Of a stretch of 64,000 nucleotides of DNA, positions 18,523 to 27,373 are shown piece by piece (the first letter of the stretch is position 1; each line of letters starts with the position of its first letter). The position numbers and the translations under genes were made by a program. The notes under the pieces were generated by a model that was not told the origin of the DNA, ran no database searches, and saw only the letters and a program-made list of their open reading frames with translations. The stretch covers positions 1-64,000 of the forward strand of contig JAGAKI010000079.1 of NCBI GenBank assembly GCA_017625695.1. The letters run 5' to 3'. Source of the DNA: Clostridia bacterium. GTDB lineage: Bacteria > Bacillota > Clostridia > UMGS1840.

Positions 18523-18918
18523 ATGGAAAAATCAACAAACAGCACTGAACCAAACTGCACTGAACAAAACTACAACATTGAAGAATTTACAAAAGAATTA
18601 ATAAGCATTTTCGGGAAGCTTAAACAGACACAATGGAATGATAAATTTATCAATCAATATTCTGCTTACAAAAGAATTCTTGACTTGTATGCAAATATGG
18701 GTGAGGTTCACATCAGGAATATGAAAAATGCAGTGGCTTATTTTAAACAAGAGCAACAAAAATATCATGACCTTTGTAAAGAATTGTTTACAGTTGCAAA
18801 AAACCTTAACCCCAAATTTGTTGATATTTCAGAACCAAAGCTTCAGCAACAGATGGATGATCTGCAAAAGATGATGCAAGTATTGGAAAAGCAGATGGGT
18901 GAAACAAATGTATCATGA
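18523..18918 (+). CDS. unrecognised element protein, 131 aa
   Basis: Hydrophilic, helix-rich protein with a threonine/asparagine-rich start and a C-terminal stretch (LQQQMDDLQKMMQVLEKQMG) with heptad-like spacing, likely a short coiled coil. No family recognised. First gene of the block downstream of the 13-bp palindrome. Ribosome site AAAGGATGA. Confidence 0.6.
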   Translation: MEKSTNSTEPNCTEQNYNIEEFTKELISIFGKLKQTQWNDKFINQYSAYKRILDLYANMGEVHIRNMKNAVAYFKQEQQKYHDLCKELFTVAKNLNPKFVDISEPKLQQQMDDLQKMMQVLEKQMGETNVS

Positions 18919-19171
18919 ATATATTAAACAGCGGCTTAATACAATTACAGCTATTGTGAATAAACGGAACAAAGAAATACACCATATATCAAATTTAAAG
19001 TATAGAGTAATTTCAGGCAGAAAACACATCCCTATTACAGACAAAATGAGAAAATCAATGATTCGGAAGGTTAAAGAAAAATATAGTTCTCAAATTTCAA
19101 AGCTATATGACGAAATAAACGAACAACTAAATTCTTTAAATCTTCCAATATTAGAAAATCCATATAAATGA
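18908..19171 (+). CDS. unrecognised basic protein, 87 aa
   Basis: Lysine/arginine-rich (YIKQRLNTITAIVNKRNKEI), with no recognised domain. It overlaps the end of the previous gene by 11 bases, which suggests translational coupling. I chose ATG at 18908, preceded by GGTGA; GTG at 18899 is an alternative. Confidence 0.55.
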   Translation: MYHEYIKQRLNTITAIVNKRNKEIHHISNLKYRVISGRKHIPITDKMRKSMIRKVKEKYSSQISKLYDEINEQLNSLNLPILENPYK

Positions 19172-19188
19172 AAGGCGGTAATTTAAAA

Positions 19189-19914
19189 ATGAATATTACA
19201 TTGACTAAAGAAACAAATAAGCTTATTGAAGCACACAGAGCTATTGACAAGAAAGGTGCAGATGATATGTGGGCAGTGTTGGATAAATGGAAAGAACCTT
19301 CCATGATAAATAAATATCAGCCTGAAGCATTAATTTCAGAATGTAATGCTGAACTGAATGAAGTTATTTCCGAATGCAGAAAAGCTGATACTTTATTGAA
19401 TCAAAAATTAAAAAATGAAGTTTCAAATGCAAAAGCAAAAGTCATTCCTTGCTGCATTACATCCATTACAAAACCAAATGATTATGCAATGCAAGTAAAT
19501 AATGCATTACATTTTATCACACTTGAAGGTGAAGAACTCACTGATGAAAAAGCCTATAACATTCTGAAGCAGTTTATTGAAGATTATGAACAGATGGAAT
19601 TGTTTGCAGCAGTTGTTGAAAAACAGGTGGGTACAGAAAAATTTATAAATGCAAATGGTACTTGCTTTTTCAAGAAAACTTTTGGTAAATACAGCAGAGC
19701 AAAGGCAATTATAAATTTGTTTAATGAGATTGAAGCTTTATCAGAGAATCTTTTTATCATCCCTAAAGTGGCAAGTAATACATTCATTATAAATGCACAT
19801 TATTTCAATGTAGTTAAGGATGGTTATGCAGAAATTGCAGATGAACAAAATATTTTAAACTTGCTTGCCGAACTGGATATTGCACTAAAGGATGTAATTG
19901 AACCAATAAAGTAA
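19189..19914 (+). CDS. unrecognised element protein, 241 aa
   Basis: No recognised family. Soluble and acidic; begins MNITLTKETNKLIEAHRAID and contains a central CCITSITKP segment. Start ATG at 19189 follows AAAGGCGG with good spacing; the upstream in-frame start has none. It sits just before the sigma-like gene, 16 bases apart. Confidence 0.6.
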   Translation: MNITLTKETNKLIEAHRAIDKKGADDMWAVLDKWKEPSMINKYQPEALISECNAELNEVISECRKADTLLNQKLKNEVSNAKAKVIPCCITSITKPNDYAMQVNNALHFITLEGEELTDEKAYNILKQFIEDYEQMELFAAVVEKQVGTEKFINANGTCFFKKTFGKYSRAKAIINLFNEIEALSENLFIIPKVASNTFIINAHYFNVVKDGYAEIADEQNILNLLAELDIALKDVIEPIK

Positions 19915-19930
19915 TTAAGGGGTGAAGCTG

Positions 19931-20851
19931 ATGACAAATGAAGAATTGGTTGAGCAAATACAATCAGGAATAAATGTTCAAAACAATATGGGTTTGCTGT
20001 ATGAGCAGAACAGAAATTTTATTTATAAATTGGCTTTACCCTATTCTAATTATGTTGAAATTGATGATTTAATGCAAGAAGCATATTTTGGACTTAAAAG
20101 AGCAGTTGAAGGTTTTGATTCAAGTAATAAATTCAAATTTTTAACATATGCAGAAGTTAAAATAAAATCAGCAATGCAGCGGTATTACTATAATCATGGA
20201 TTGACAAAGCGAATATCGGTTCATACCCTTGAATTGATACACAAATATCATAGGTTCAGGAAAGATTTTTACAACAAAAATAATGCGTATCCATCTGAAG
20301 AACAAATTCTTAATGAACTTCATATAACAGCAAAAAAACTTAAAGAACTGGAAACAGTCATTCATTCAGAACATTGTCAAAGTATGAATGATATTATTCC
20401 AGGAACTGAAGATATTACACTTGAAGAAAGCATTGCAGATGAATATGATTTAGAAAATGATGTGACTGATAGAATCTGCACTGAAGCAGTAAATAAATCT
20501 ATTTGGGAAGCTGTAAAAGAATTAGATAAAAGAAGTTCTGAAATAATAATTGGCAAATATAAAAACGGATTGACATTAGAAAAAATTTCAGAATTGTTGA
20601 ACATATCAAGAACAAGGGTGCAGCATATGGAACAATTTGCATATAAAACTTTATATGATAAAAAAACCATTATGGAAGCTGCTGAATTTTATGGTTATGA
20701 TTCAGCAGCTTCTTATCATTATGGTGTCAGTAGATTTAAAAACACTTTCACATCATCAACAGAATATGTTGCGATAAAAAACATTACTTTACAAGAGAAA
20801 ATGAAAAAGTTAGATAATAAACTTAAAAAAATTATGGATGGGCGGTTGTAA
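19931..20851 (+). CDS. sigma-70 family RNA polymerase sigma factor
   Basis: 306 residues. Region 2 is clear: FIYKLALPYSNYVEIDDLMQ then AYFGLKRAVEGFDSSNKFKF and TYAEVKIKSAMQRYYY. A region 3-like helical segment (SVHTLELIHKYHRFRKDFY, PSEEQILNELHITAKKLKEL) follows, then region 4 (LDKRSSEIIIGKYKNGLTLE then LLNISRTRVQHMEQFAYKTL) around residues 195-245. It is longer than a typical ECF factor. In a satellite it could redirect host polymerase to the late block. Ribosome site AAGGGGTGA before ATG 19931. Its stop codon shares one base with the next start. Confidence 0.8.
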   Translation: MTNEELVEQIQSGINVQNNMGLLYEQNRNFIYKLALPYSNYVEIDDLMQEAYFGLKRAVEGFDSSNKFKFLTYAEVKIKSAMQRYYYNHGLTKRISVHTLELIHKYHRFRKDFYNKNNAYPSEEQILNELHITAKKLKELETVIHSEHCQSMNDIIPGTEDITLEESIADEYDLENDVTDRICTEAVNKSIWEAVKELDKRSSEIIIGKYKNGLTLEKISELLNISRTRVQHMEQFAYKTLYDKKTIMEAAEFYGYDSAASYHYGVSRFKNTFTSSTEYVAIKNITLQEKMKKLDNKLKKIMDGRL

Positions 20852-21180
20852 TGAGCATGAAAGAAAAACTATACCAAATTAAACTTGCATACAAGTTTGT
20901 TGAATTTTACAAAAAAGATATTGAATGGTGTAATAAGCAAATTGAAAAATCAATTGCATATCGTGATTCTTTATCAACTGAATGTGACCAGTATATTGTA
21001 AAAATCAATAATTTTCTTGCTGCTGTTGAACAGTTGCCTGAAGCATGGCAAACAATTATATTAAGAATATATATCGAAGGTGCGACAATAGAAAATATAG
21101 CTTCAAGAAATAATTGTACCGTTGATGATATTATAAACATTCATGACTTGGCTTTGCAAAAGCTTGAAACATTAATCTGA
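20851..21180 (+). CDS. sigma region 4-like / late regulator, 109 aa
   Basis: The C-terminal half LPEAWQTIILRIYIEGATIE plus NIASRNNCTVDDIINIHDLA resembles the sigma region 4-type helix-turn-helix of phage late regulators (ArpU/DUF1492 kind). The N-terminal half is a predicted coiled coil (EFYKKDIEWCNKQIEKSIAY). One-base overlap (TAATG) with the sigma gene means tight coupling, so the two may act together on the tape measure gene promoter 60 bases downstream. Confidence 0.65.
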   Translation: MSMKEKLYQIKLAYKFVEFYKKDIEWCNKQIEKSIAYRDSLSTECDQYIVKINNFLAAVEQLPEAWQTIILRIYIEGATIENIASRNNCTVDDIINIHDLALQKLETLI

Positions 21181-21241
21181 TAATAACTGTTTTTACAGAT
21201 TATTATAAATACTATTTAGCAGAAAGGGGGTGTAAAGTAAT

Positions 21242-24200
21242 ATGAGTAAAATTTCTACCATAATCGAACTTCAGGATAGAATGACCGCCCCATTGAACAA
21301 CATGGCTAATGCAATGCAATCAACAATAAGTGTTGCAAATGATTTGAACAACACTGGGATTGATTTAAATGTTGACAATACAACATCAAAAATTTCAGAT
21401 TTAGTTCAGCAATTGCATAGTGTTGAAGCAATACAAGATGATATTTGTGCCAATGCTGAAAATATGTATATCATACCAAAAGATATGCAAAATGACATAC
21501 GAGATGCCAATGCAGAAATTCATAGATTAAAAGCTGCTTTAGAATTTGCTGCTTCTCCTGACATGGATGCAAGTTCAGCAATTAAACAATATGATTCAAT
21601 TCAAAATTCTATCGAAGAATTAATTGAAAAACAAGGTGCATTAAATTCAAAGATGGCTTCATCCCCATTTCAGACAGGAACACAAGCAACCCCTGTCACA
21701 TGGAATTCAAATGGTTTTGATGTGTTTACAACAAGCGGTGCAGAAAGATATGAACAGGAAGTTCAATCTTTGAATCAATACTTGCAACAGTTGTATGGAA
21801 CACAGCAACGAATCACACAACAGGCGGTCAACACTGATTTATTCCCTGAAAACATGGTTGCAGACCTGACCCACATGCAGGGTAAGATGGAAGCAATCAG
21901 GGCGAAAGTTCAGCAAATTGAGCAGAACCCATTGAATATGGGTAGTGATGAAGCTAACAGTCAGCTTGAACAGTTAAGAAGTCAGTTGCATCAGATGATT
22001 GATGCACAAAATGATTTGAATAATGCAGTCAATGACATGGATGTTTCTGCTGCAAATTCAGCATACCAAAGACTTTCTTCAACAATCAACACAACTGAAG
22101 CACAAATCAGGGATAATGTTGACGAACAAGGCAGGTTCACAAATGAGGTTAAAAACAGTGAAAATGCTGCTTCAGGTTTAATGTCAACAATTAAAGGTGT
22201 TGTTGCTGCTTATGCTACAATTCAGACTGCAAAAATGGTCATTGATGTTTCTGACACTTTGACACAGACAACTGCAAGACTGAACATGATGAATGATGGA
22301 CTTCAGACCACTGAACAGCTTCAGCAAATGATTTTTGCTTCAGCTGAAAGGTCAAGGGGTTCATATCAAGCAACAGCAGATACTGTTGCAAAATTGGGGT
22401 TGAATGCAAGTGATGCTTTTAATTCAACACAAGAGATTGTCACATTTGCAGAGCAGTTGAATAAGCAGTTTATAATTTCAGGTGCATCCATTGAAGAAAT
22501 GAAAAATTCAACATTGCAATTAACACAGGCTTTGTCAAGCGGTGTTTTGCGTGGTGATGAATTGCGTTCTGTATTTGAACAAGCACCAATGATTGTTCAA
22601 ACCATTGCTGATTATATGGATGTTCCAATTGGTAAAATCAGAGAAATGGCAGCTGATGGTCAAATTACAGCAAACATTGTAAAAAATGCAATGTTGGATG
22701 CTGTTGATGAAACGAATGCAAAATTTGAATCAATGCCAAAAACCTTTGGTCAGATTTGGACATCTATGCAGAATCGGGCTTTGATGGCTTTTCAACCTAT
22801 ACTTCAAAGACTAAATAAAATTGCAAACAGCAAGGCATTCAATACATTTGTCAACAATGCAGTTTCTGCTTTAACAGTGTTAGCAGGTGCATTGACAACT
22901 GTTTTTGATATTGTTGTCAAGGTCGGTGCATTCTTTGCAGATAACTGGTCAATTATTGCACCGATAATATACGGAATCACAGCAGCGGTTGCTGCTTATA
23001 CAGCGGTTATGCTGATATACAATGCAGTTCAGGCAATAAGCAATTTACAGAAGAAAATAGCTGCAATTTCAGCAGTCATGCATGGTGCAGCAATAACGCA
23101 GGAAATGATTGCAACCACTGGCTTGACAGCAGCACAGCTTCAATTCAATGCAGCCTTGTATGCTTGCCCTTTGACATGGATAATCCTTTTAATCATAGCA
23201 ATTATTGCATTGTTTTACATTGTTATTGCAGTAATAAATGATATTTGCGGAACATCAGTCAGTGCAACAGGAATAATCATGGGATTGCTTGCAACACTTG
23301 GTGCTTATATATTCAACTGTATTGCATACTGGTGGAACATAATTTCAGCATTCATTGAATTTTTCGTGAATGTTTGGAAAAATCCTGAATATGCAATCAA
23401 AGCACTTCTTGTGAATTTAATCAATGCCTTCCTGAACTTCTGCTTGGCAATTGTTCAAGGAAATGGTGCTGCAATCGGTGTGATTGTCGGTGCATGGTAT
23501 GCGTTTTGTCAGATAATTTCAAACATTGTTGCAGCGGTTTATAACTTCTTTGCAATGTGTATTGAATGGATTGTCAACGCATGGAATCAGTGTGTGTTTG
23601 CGGTTCAAACATTACTGTATAACATAGCTGATGCAGCTTTGGGTGCAGCACAAGGTGCTGCTTCTTCAATGGAAGCTGCTGCAACTGCAATTGGAAATGC
23701 TTTTGTAAGCGGTGCAAATGCTGCAATCAATGCAATTAACTGGATAATTGATGCAATTAACATGATACCTGGTGTAAATATTGGGAAGTTTAGTCAATTA
23801 GGACCTGTCAGCTTCAATGCTGTTTCAACCAAAATTGGTGATATGCGAAGCAATCTTTCCCAACCAACTGCACCTGAAACATTCACCCTTGACAGAATGG
23901 ACTTTGGAAGTATTTCTGAAGCTTATGACATGGGTAATCAAGCAGGACAGGATTTTGCAGCAGGATTTGAAGGAACAGTTGCAGATATTCAGTCAGGGAT
24001 GCAAGACTGGCTTGGTGAAACACCTGATGATTATTGGGAAGCACCAAAGCTTGATTATATCAATCTTGGGGATGCTGCAAAAGCAGGTTATGAATTCGGT
24101 TCAGGTGTTGAAGATAAACTTTCAAATTTTGGAAATCTTGACACTGGTGACATGGAAAACATGCTAAATGACATTGCATCAAATACTGGTGATACTGCTA

Positions 24201-24454
24201 AAAATAGCGGTAATGCAGCAGATGGTGCAGGTAAAGCAGCAGATGCTTTGGATTGTACGGATGAAGAATTGCAATATTTAAGAGATATTGCAGAAAGGGA
24301 TGTCATAAACAGATTCACAACCGCTGAATTGAAAGTTGAAATTCATTCAGAAAACAACATCAATTCTGATATGGACATTGATGGTGTTGTTGAAAGGTTT
24401 ACTGAAAAAGTTTCTGAAGAACTTGAAGCTGTTGCTGAAGGGGTGCATGTATAA
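21242..24454 (+). CDS. phage tail tape measure protein
   Basis: 1070 residues. N-terminus [20 protein letters not shown] is typical of Siphovirus-type tape measure proteins of Clostridia phages. The tape-measure domain follows ([20 protein letters not shown], then [20 protein letters not shown] and [20 protein letters not shown], about residues 350-500). Four or so hydrophobic segments lie between about 560 and 780 ([20 protein letters not shown] is one), then an Ala/Gly-rich tail. It sets tail length and enters the cell envelope at infection. Ribosome site AAAGGGGGTG. Remarkably, no other tail, head or packaging gene is present in the island. Confidence 0.92.
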   Translation: MSKISTIIELQDRMTAPLNNMANAMQSTISVANDLNNTGIDLNVDNTTSKISDLVQQLHSVEAIQDDICANAENMYIIPKDMQNDIRDANAEIHRLKAALEFAASPDMDASSAIKQYDSIQNSIEELIEKQGALNSKMASSPFQTGTQATPVTWNSNGFDVFTTSGAERYEQEVQSLNQYLQQLYGTQQRITQQAVNTDLFPENMVADLTHMQGKMEAIRAKVQQIEQNPLNMGSDEANSQLEQLRSQLHQMIDAQNDLNNAVNDMDVSAANSAYQRLSSTINTTEAQIRDNVDEQGRFTNEVKNSENAASGLMSTIKGVVAAYATIQTAKMVIDVSDTLTQTTARLNMMNDGLQTTEQLQQMIFASAERSRGSYQATADTVAKLGLNASDAFNSTQEIVTFAEQLNKQFIISGASIEEMKNSTLQLTQALSSGVLRGDELRSVFEQAPMIVQTIADYMDVPIGKIREMAADGQITANIVKNAMLDAVDETNAKFESMPKTFGQIWTSMQNRALMAFQPILQRLNKIANSKAFNTFVNNAVSALTVLAGALTTVFDIVVKVGAFFADNWSIIAPIIYGITAAVAAYTAVMLIYNAVQAISNLQKKIAAISAVMHGAAITQEMIATTGLTAAQLQFNAALYACPLTWIILLIIAIIALFYIVIAVINDICGTSVSATGIIMGLLATLGAYIFNCIAYWWNIISAFIEFFVNVWKNPEYAIKALLVNLINAFLNFCLAIVQGNGAAIGVIVGAWYAFCQIISNIVAAVYNFFAMCIEWIVNAWNQCVFAVQTLLYNIADAALGAAQGAASSMEAAATAIGNAFVSGANAAINAINWIIDAINMIPGVNIGKFSQLGPVSFNAVSTKIGDMRSNLSQPTAPETFTLDRMDFGSISEAYDMGNQAGQDFAAGFEGTVADIQSGMQDWLGETPDDYWEAPKLDYINLGDAAKAGYEFGSGVEDKLSNFGNLDTGDMENMLNDIASNTGDTAKNSGNAADGAGKAADALDCTDEELQYLRDIAERDVINRFTTAELKVEIHSENNINSDMDIDGVVERFTEKVSEELEAVAEGVHV

Positions 24455-24490
24455 TTAAATAAGCTTAAATTCATCTTTTCTTTATAGTCA

Positions 24491-24534
24491 AATACCCTTT
24501 GTAAACTTTATAGATTTTGCAAAGGGTATTTTTT
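24491..24534 (+). terminator. terminator after the tape measure gene
   Basis: AATACCCTTTG (24491-24501)/CAAAGGGTATT (24520-24530) followed by TTTT. Ends the long right-hand transcript. Confidence 0.85.
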
Positions 24535-24542
24535 CATTTCAG

Positions 24543-24571
24543 TTGATTTATTCATCAAAATATGCTATAAT
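24543..24571 (+). promoter_or_regulatory. promoter of the right-end small genes
   Basis: TTGATT (24543-24548), 17 bases, TATAAT (24566-24571), just behind the tape measure terminator. The three right-end genes are therefore an independent unit. Confidence 0.65.
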
Positions 24572-24598
24572 TATGTAAAAAGATTGAAGGTGTTTAAA

Positions 24599-24787
24599 AT
24601 GCGTGTGTACGAATCATGGATGCAGTATATTGTTTGTTATCCCTGTTCTGATGAAGAAGGTTTTGACGGAATTCATGATGGTGGTTGGAAAGGTGTCAGA
24701 GATGATGCACCTGATGAAGCCAAACAAGCATTTCAAAAATTTCTTGAAGAAGAAAAAGAAAATCTAAAAAATCATGTAAAAGTTTGA
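24599..24787 (+). CDS. unrecognised small acidic protein, 62 aa
   Basis: MRVYESWMQYIVCYPCSDEE with an aromatic, acidic composition and a helical end rich in Glu/Lys. No family recognised. ATG at 24599 follows GAAGGTG. Confidence 0.55.
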   Translation: MRVYESWMQYIVCYPCSDEEGFDGIHDGGWKGVRDDAPDEAKQAFQKFLEEEKENLKNHVKV

Positions 24788-24798
24788 AGGTGAATTTG

Positions 24799-25200
24799 AT
24801 GGATGAATTAAAGAAGATGTCTGATAAGGAATTATCTATCAGAATGGTTATGTATATTGAACGAGTTCAGAAACTTATGGATTCTGTATCAGAAATAATG
24901 GATGGAAAAGGAACAAAAATGTTGATTAATTCCATTCATCATGAATATAAAGCAATTAAACAAGCAGTAAAAGATGATGCACATTATTTGAATCTGACTA
25001 TGAACAGAAGGATTGATGAAGGTTCTGAACTGTATAATGGATTTTTCAAACCTTCCATCAGTGAAGCTGCTGCATTCGGTTTTGCTTCATCTACAAATAG
25101 CAGGATAGATTTCAAGTTCTATGATTCACTTGAAGAAGCAAGATATAAGTTAACTAAATTCTATACTTTGGAAGAATGGAAAAAGGTTATTGAAAGTTAA
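24799..25200 (+). CDS. unrecognised element protein, 133 aa
   Basis: Soluble, helical (MDELKKMSDKELSIRMVMYI). No recognised motif. ATG at 24799 follows GAAGGTGA, the same ribosome-site type as the gene before it, 11 bases upstream. Second gene of the right-end unit. Confidence 0.55.
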   Translation: MDELKKMSDKELSIRMVMYIERVQKLMDSVSEIMDGKGTKMLINSIHHEYKAIKQAVKDDAHYLNLTMNRRIDEGSELYNGFFKPSISEAAAFGFASSTNSRIDFKFYDSLEEARYKLTKFYTLEEWKKVIES

Positions 25201-25221
25201 TTTTCAAAATGGTGTATATGT

Positions 25222-25530
25222 ATGAGAAACATATCAATTGAAATTTCTGAACAAACTAAAAATATTATTGAACTTGCGACAGGAACAAGCATTGAAAATA
25301 TACTTGAGCAAATTAAATTTGAAATATTAAAGGATAATGAAGCACATGGTAAAATTTCAGTTTGTGAAGCAGCAAAAAGAATGAATAAATCACCACAATT
25401 TGTCAGAATGGGATTGCAGCAAGGCACACTTCCCTTTGGTGCAGCTGTAAAAATGCCAGGTGGGAAATATTCATATTATATCAGTCCTAAAAAGTTTTAT
25501 GAATATGTGGGAAATACTGAAAATAACTGA
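25222..25530 (+). CDS. excisionase-like HTH protein, 102 aa
   Basis: The C-terminal half KISVCEAAKRMNKSPQFVRM then GLQQGTLPFGAAVKMPGGKY matches the winged-helix excisionase-like proteins (MerR-type helix-turn-helix followed by a substrate-like wing) common in Clostridia phages. The N-terminal half is a ribbon-helix-helix-like segment. Placed at the right end of the island rather than beside int. It could be Xis or a small regulator; I cannot separate the two. Confidence 0.65.
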   Translation: MRNISIEISEQTKNIIELATGTSIENILEQIKFEILKDNEAHGKISVCEAAKRMNKSPQFVRMGLQQGTLPFGAAVKMPGGKYSYYISPKKFYEYVGNTENN

Positions 25531-25558
25531 ATTCTTAAAAAGTTCAGCTTTTTACCAT

Positions 25559-25583
25559 AAGATATACAAGTGATATACAAAAA
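25559..25583 (+). repeat. right end: candidate attR / arm site
   Basis: AAGATATACAAGTGATA (25559-25575) is identical to 12356-12372 near the left end and continues as TACAAAAAG, one base different from the left arm boxes. It marks the right boundary of the island. Confidence 0.5.
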
Positions 25584-25712
25584 GTGTTGTAAGGCTTGAA
25601 AATAGGCAGTTTGGAATTATCCAAACGTTAATCGTTGGAACAATTTTATATGCACAGTTCAAAATCCCGCAGAGAAAAGTACGGGGTTAATAAGGAAGTA
25701 TTTTCCGCAAGA

Positions 25713-26055
25713 TTAGAAATAGTCTTGCGGAATTTCCTTTTTTTCGGGAATAAACTCCTTTTGCGGAATAAATTCACCGATGAAATTAAATATGATCTGT
25801 ATTTTCTGTACTCTTTGTCCGCTTGATTTATCGGGAGCGTGAACAACAATTTTTTTTGATAAACTCATTTACGATTGTCGGTGTTAATTCTTTAATACCG
25901 ACATATTTTTTGACAATTTCGTGAAACTGCTTAAAGTCAATTTGTTGCCTGTCAAAAATGTTTGTTTCTTCTTCAAAAACTCTAATCTGTTTCTGTAATT
26001 CTGCCTGTTCGGTTTCGTATTCATTTAATAAACGAATTTCGTTGTAAAAATACAA
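25713..26055 (-). pseudogene. C-terminal remnant of a large serine recombinase, frameshifted
   Basis: The minus strand reads EQAELQKQIRVFEEETN then HEIVKKYVGIKELTPTIVNE and FIKK, the tail typical of transposon-type large serine recombinases (DUF4368 region). A run of eight A then shifts the frame; removing one A restores IVVHAPDKSSGQRVQKIQII then FNFIGEFIPQKEFIP and a stop at 25713. The N-terminal catalytic and recombinase domains are missing, so this is a scar of another mobile element, abutting the satellite. The loop of an inverted repeat TTCCGCAAGA/TCTTGCGGAA (25703-25732) covers the restored stop. Confidence 0.8.
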
Positions 26056-26230
26056 CCTTGGTGGAGAAAATTTTTGTTATTTTTCTTTCATATAGGTAAC
26101 ATCTAAAATTGAATTTTTACACACAGAAAACCAAAAATTTTTTCTCTCATTTAAGACACAATCAAAGGAAGAAAATTATGCAAAGTTAAAAAATATTTAT
26201 TGTCATTTCGCTGAAAATTATATTTTAATA

Positions 26231-26484
26231 TTGTATTTATAGGCATAAAGTGGTATAATTATAATGTCACATAAAATCAGAATTTAATAATGCGAAATTT
26301 TTTCTTTTTATCCAAGGGGGTATTATACCCTTTTCTTTTAATATCTTCACGTTTGAATAGGTAAAAATGCAAATTCCACGTGGAGATATAGAAAGTTTAA
26401 TTTCGCTCTATTTTGATTTTGTGTGACAACAAATCGGAGTTTGCATTTTTCGGTGTGCAGCTTCGATAGTTGCACACCTTTTTT
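26231..26484 (+). ncRNA. possible structured RNA or attenuated leader
   Basis: A promoter-like TTGTAT (26231-26236), 17 bases, TATAAT (26254-26259) is followed by AAGGG/CCCTT (26314-26332). Next is a 13-bp stem AAATGCAAATTCC (26365-26377)/GGAGTTTGCATTT (26436-26448) with internal hairpins, then a terminator GGTGTGCA (26452-26459)/TGCACACC (26471-26478) with six T. TCCACGTGGA (26375-26384) offers a competing fold. The RNA would be about 220 bases. It is either a small RNA or a leader controlling the secreted-protein gene at 26572. Confidence 0.5.
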
Positions 26485-26571
26485 AATTTGTAATAAAGTG
26501 TAAGGGAGGTTTTAATTTTTGTTTCGCAAATTAGAAGGTGCAATACACAAATTGAAATGGAGGAACAAAAA

Positions 26572-27276
26572 TTGAAAAAGACATTAAAAGGTTATTTGTT
26601 AGGATTTATAAGTGCAACACTTATGGTGGGGTGTGTCACAGCTTTTGCTGCGAATACAACTACCCTTTACAATGTAATTGCCAACGGAATTAAAATTGTT
26701 GTTGACGGACAGAAACTCAATCCTACAGATGTAAACGGAAATAAAGTTGAGCCAATTATTTACAATGGCACTACATATTTACCTGTAAGAGCAGTTGCTA
26801 ACGCTCTTGGTAAGGCGGTTTATTGGGATGGTCCTAATTACACAGTTTATCTTGGAGATATGAACGGAGGATTGGAATATCCAACTGAAGAATTAAGCAT
26901 AAATGATGATATAGGCGGTGGAAGTTGGACTGAATCAGATGTTTTAAAAGATAATTTAGGAAATACATATTCAAGAGCTATATATCCTTGGTTGAGTGCA
27001 CGAGTAGATTCAAGTAGAAGATATGAAAAAATATGTAATATGAAATTCTCAAGTTTTAAAGGAACAATTTATGTTATGAATGGTAGTAACACTAATGGAA
27101 GTACCCAGTTCCTTATCAAAGCAGATGGTAAAACTATATATACATCGCCTGAGATAACAAAATCATCTGCTCCAATAGACTTTGATGTTGACATAACAGG
27201 TTGCTATAATTTGCAAATAGTTTGTACTGGTGATCCTGATTTTGTTTGCATAGGTAATGGTGGTTTTTATCAATAA
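26572..27276 (+). CDS. secreted stalk-domain protein with NPCBM-like C-terminus
   Basis: 234 residues. Start: TTG at 26572 is preceded by GGAGG at ideal distance and gives a clean signal peptide (KKTLKGYLLGFISATLMVGC, cleavage near AFAA). The ATG five codons earlier overlaps that ribosome site. The mature part begins with a copper-amine-oxidase N-terminal-like stalk domain (IIYNGTTYLPVRAVANALGK), as in many Clostridia surface proteins. The rest (KFSSFKGTIYVMNG ... FLIKADGKTIYTSPE) resembles an NPCBM carbohydrate-binding fold. Probably anchored or bound at the cell surface. It lies in the mobile-element scar region and may be acquired DNA. Confidence 0.75.
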   Translation: MKKTLKGYLLGFISATLMVGCVTAFAANTTTLYNVIANGIKIVVDGQKLNPTDVNGNKVEPIIYNGTTYLPVRAVANALGKAVYWDGPNYTVYLGDMNGGLEYPTEELSINDDIGGGSWTESDVLKDNLGNTYSRAIYPWLSARVDSSRRYEKICNMKFSSFKGTIYVMNGSNTNGSTQFLIKADGKTIYTSPEITKSSAPIDFDVDITGCYNLQIVCTGDPDFVCIGNGGFYQ

Positions 27277-27283
27277 TGTTTAG

Positions 27284-27355
27284 CAAAAAAGAACAGGCAA
27301 GTCAAGGGTAAATACACGAGCTACGCTCACCCTTGACAAACCTGTTCTTTTTTTG
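27284..27355 (+). terminator. long terminator hairpin
   Basis: AAAAAAGAACAGG then AAGTCAAGGGT pairs with ACCCTTGAC then CCTGTTCTTTTTTT. An extended stem with one small bulge, directly behind the secreted-protein gene. Confidence 0.85.
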
Positions 27356-27373
27356 CAGTATATCAGTTAAGGG

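Larger units (their letters stand above)
12340..25583 (+). mobile_element. phage-satellite-like integrated island (PICI-like)
   Basis: About 13.2 kb, visibly AT-richer than the flanks. Order: integrase and repressor (minus strand), then on the plus strand a Cro-like regulator, primase-helicase, iteron origin, small unknown genes, two sigma-like proteins, tape measure protein, small genes and an excisionase-like protein. I see no terminase, portal, capsid, lysis, relaxase or type IV secretion gene. Divergent int/repressor versus replication genes, with the origin just behind the primase, is the layout known for phage-inducible chromosomal islands. A decayed or deleted prophage is the alternative, but all its main frames are intact. 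Bounded by a 17-bp direct repeat (12356-12372, 25559-25575). Exact ends are uncertain by a few tens of bases. Confidence 0.75.

Noticed and set aside
21242-24454. Tape measure gene as part of an intact prophage
   Set aside because: No head, portal, terminase, tail tube, baseplate or lysis gene is found on either side within the island.
25655-25670. tRNA T-arm-like CAGTTCAAAATCCCGC as a tRNA remnant at the island end
   Set aside because: No acceptor, D or anticodon stem can be built around it, and CCA or a matching 7-bp acceptor is absent.
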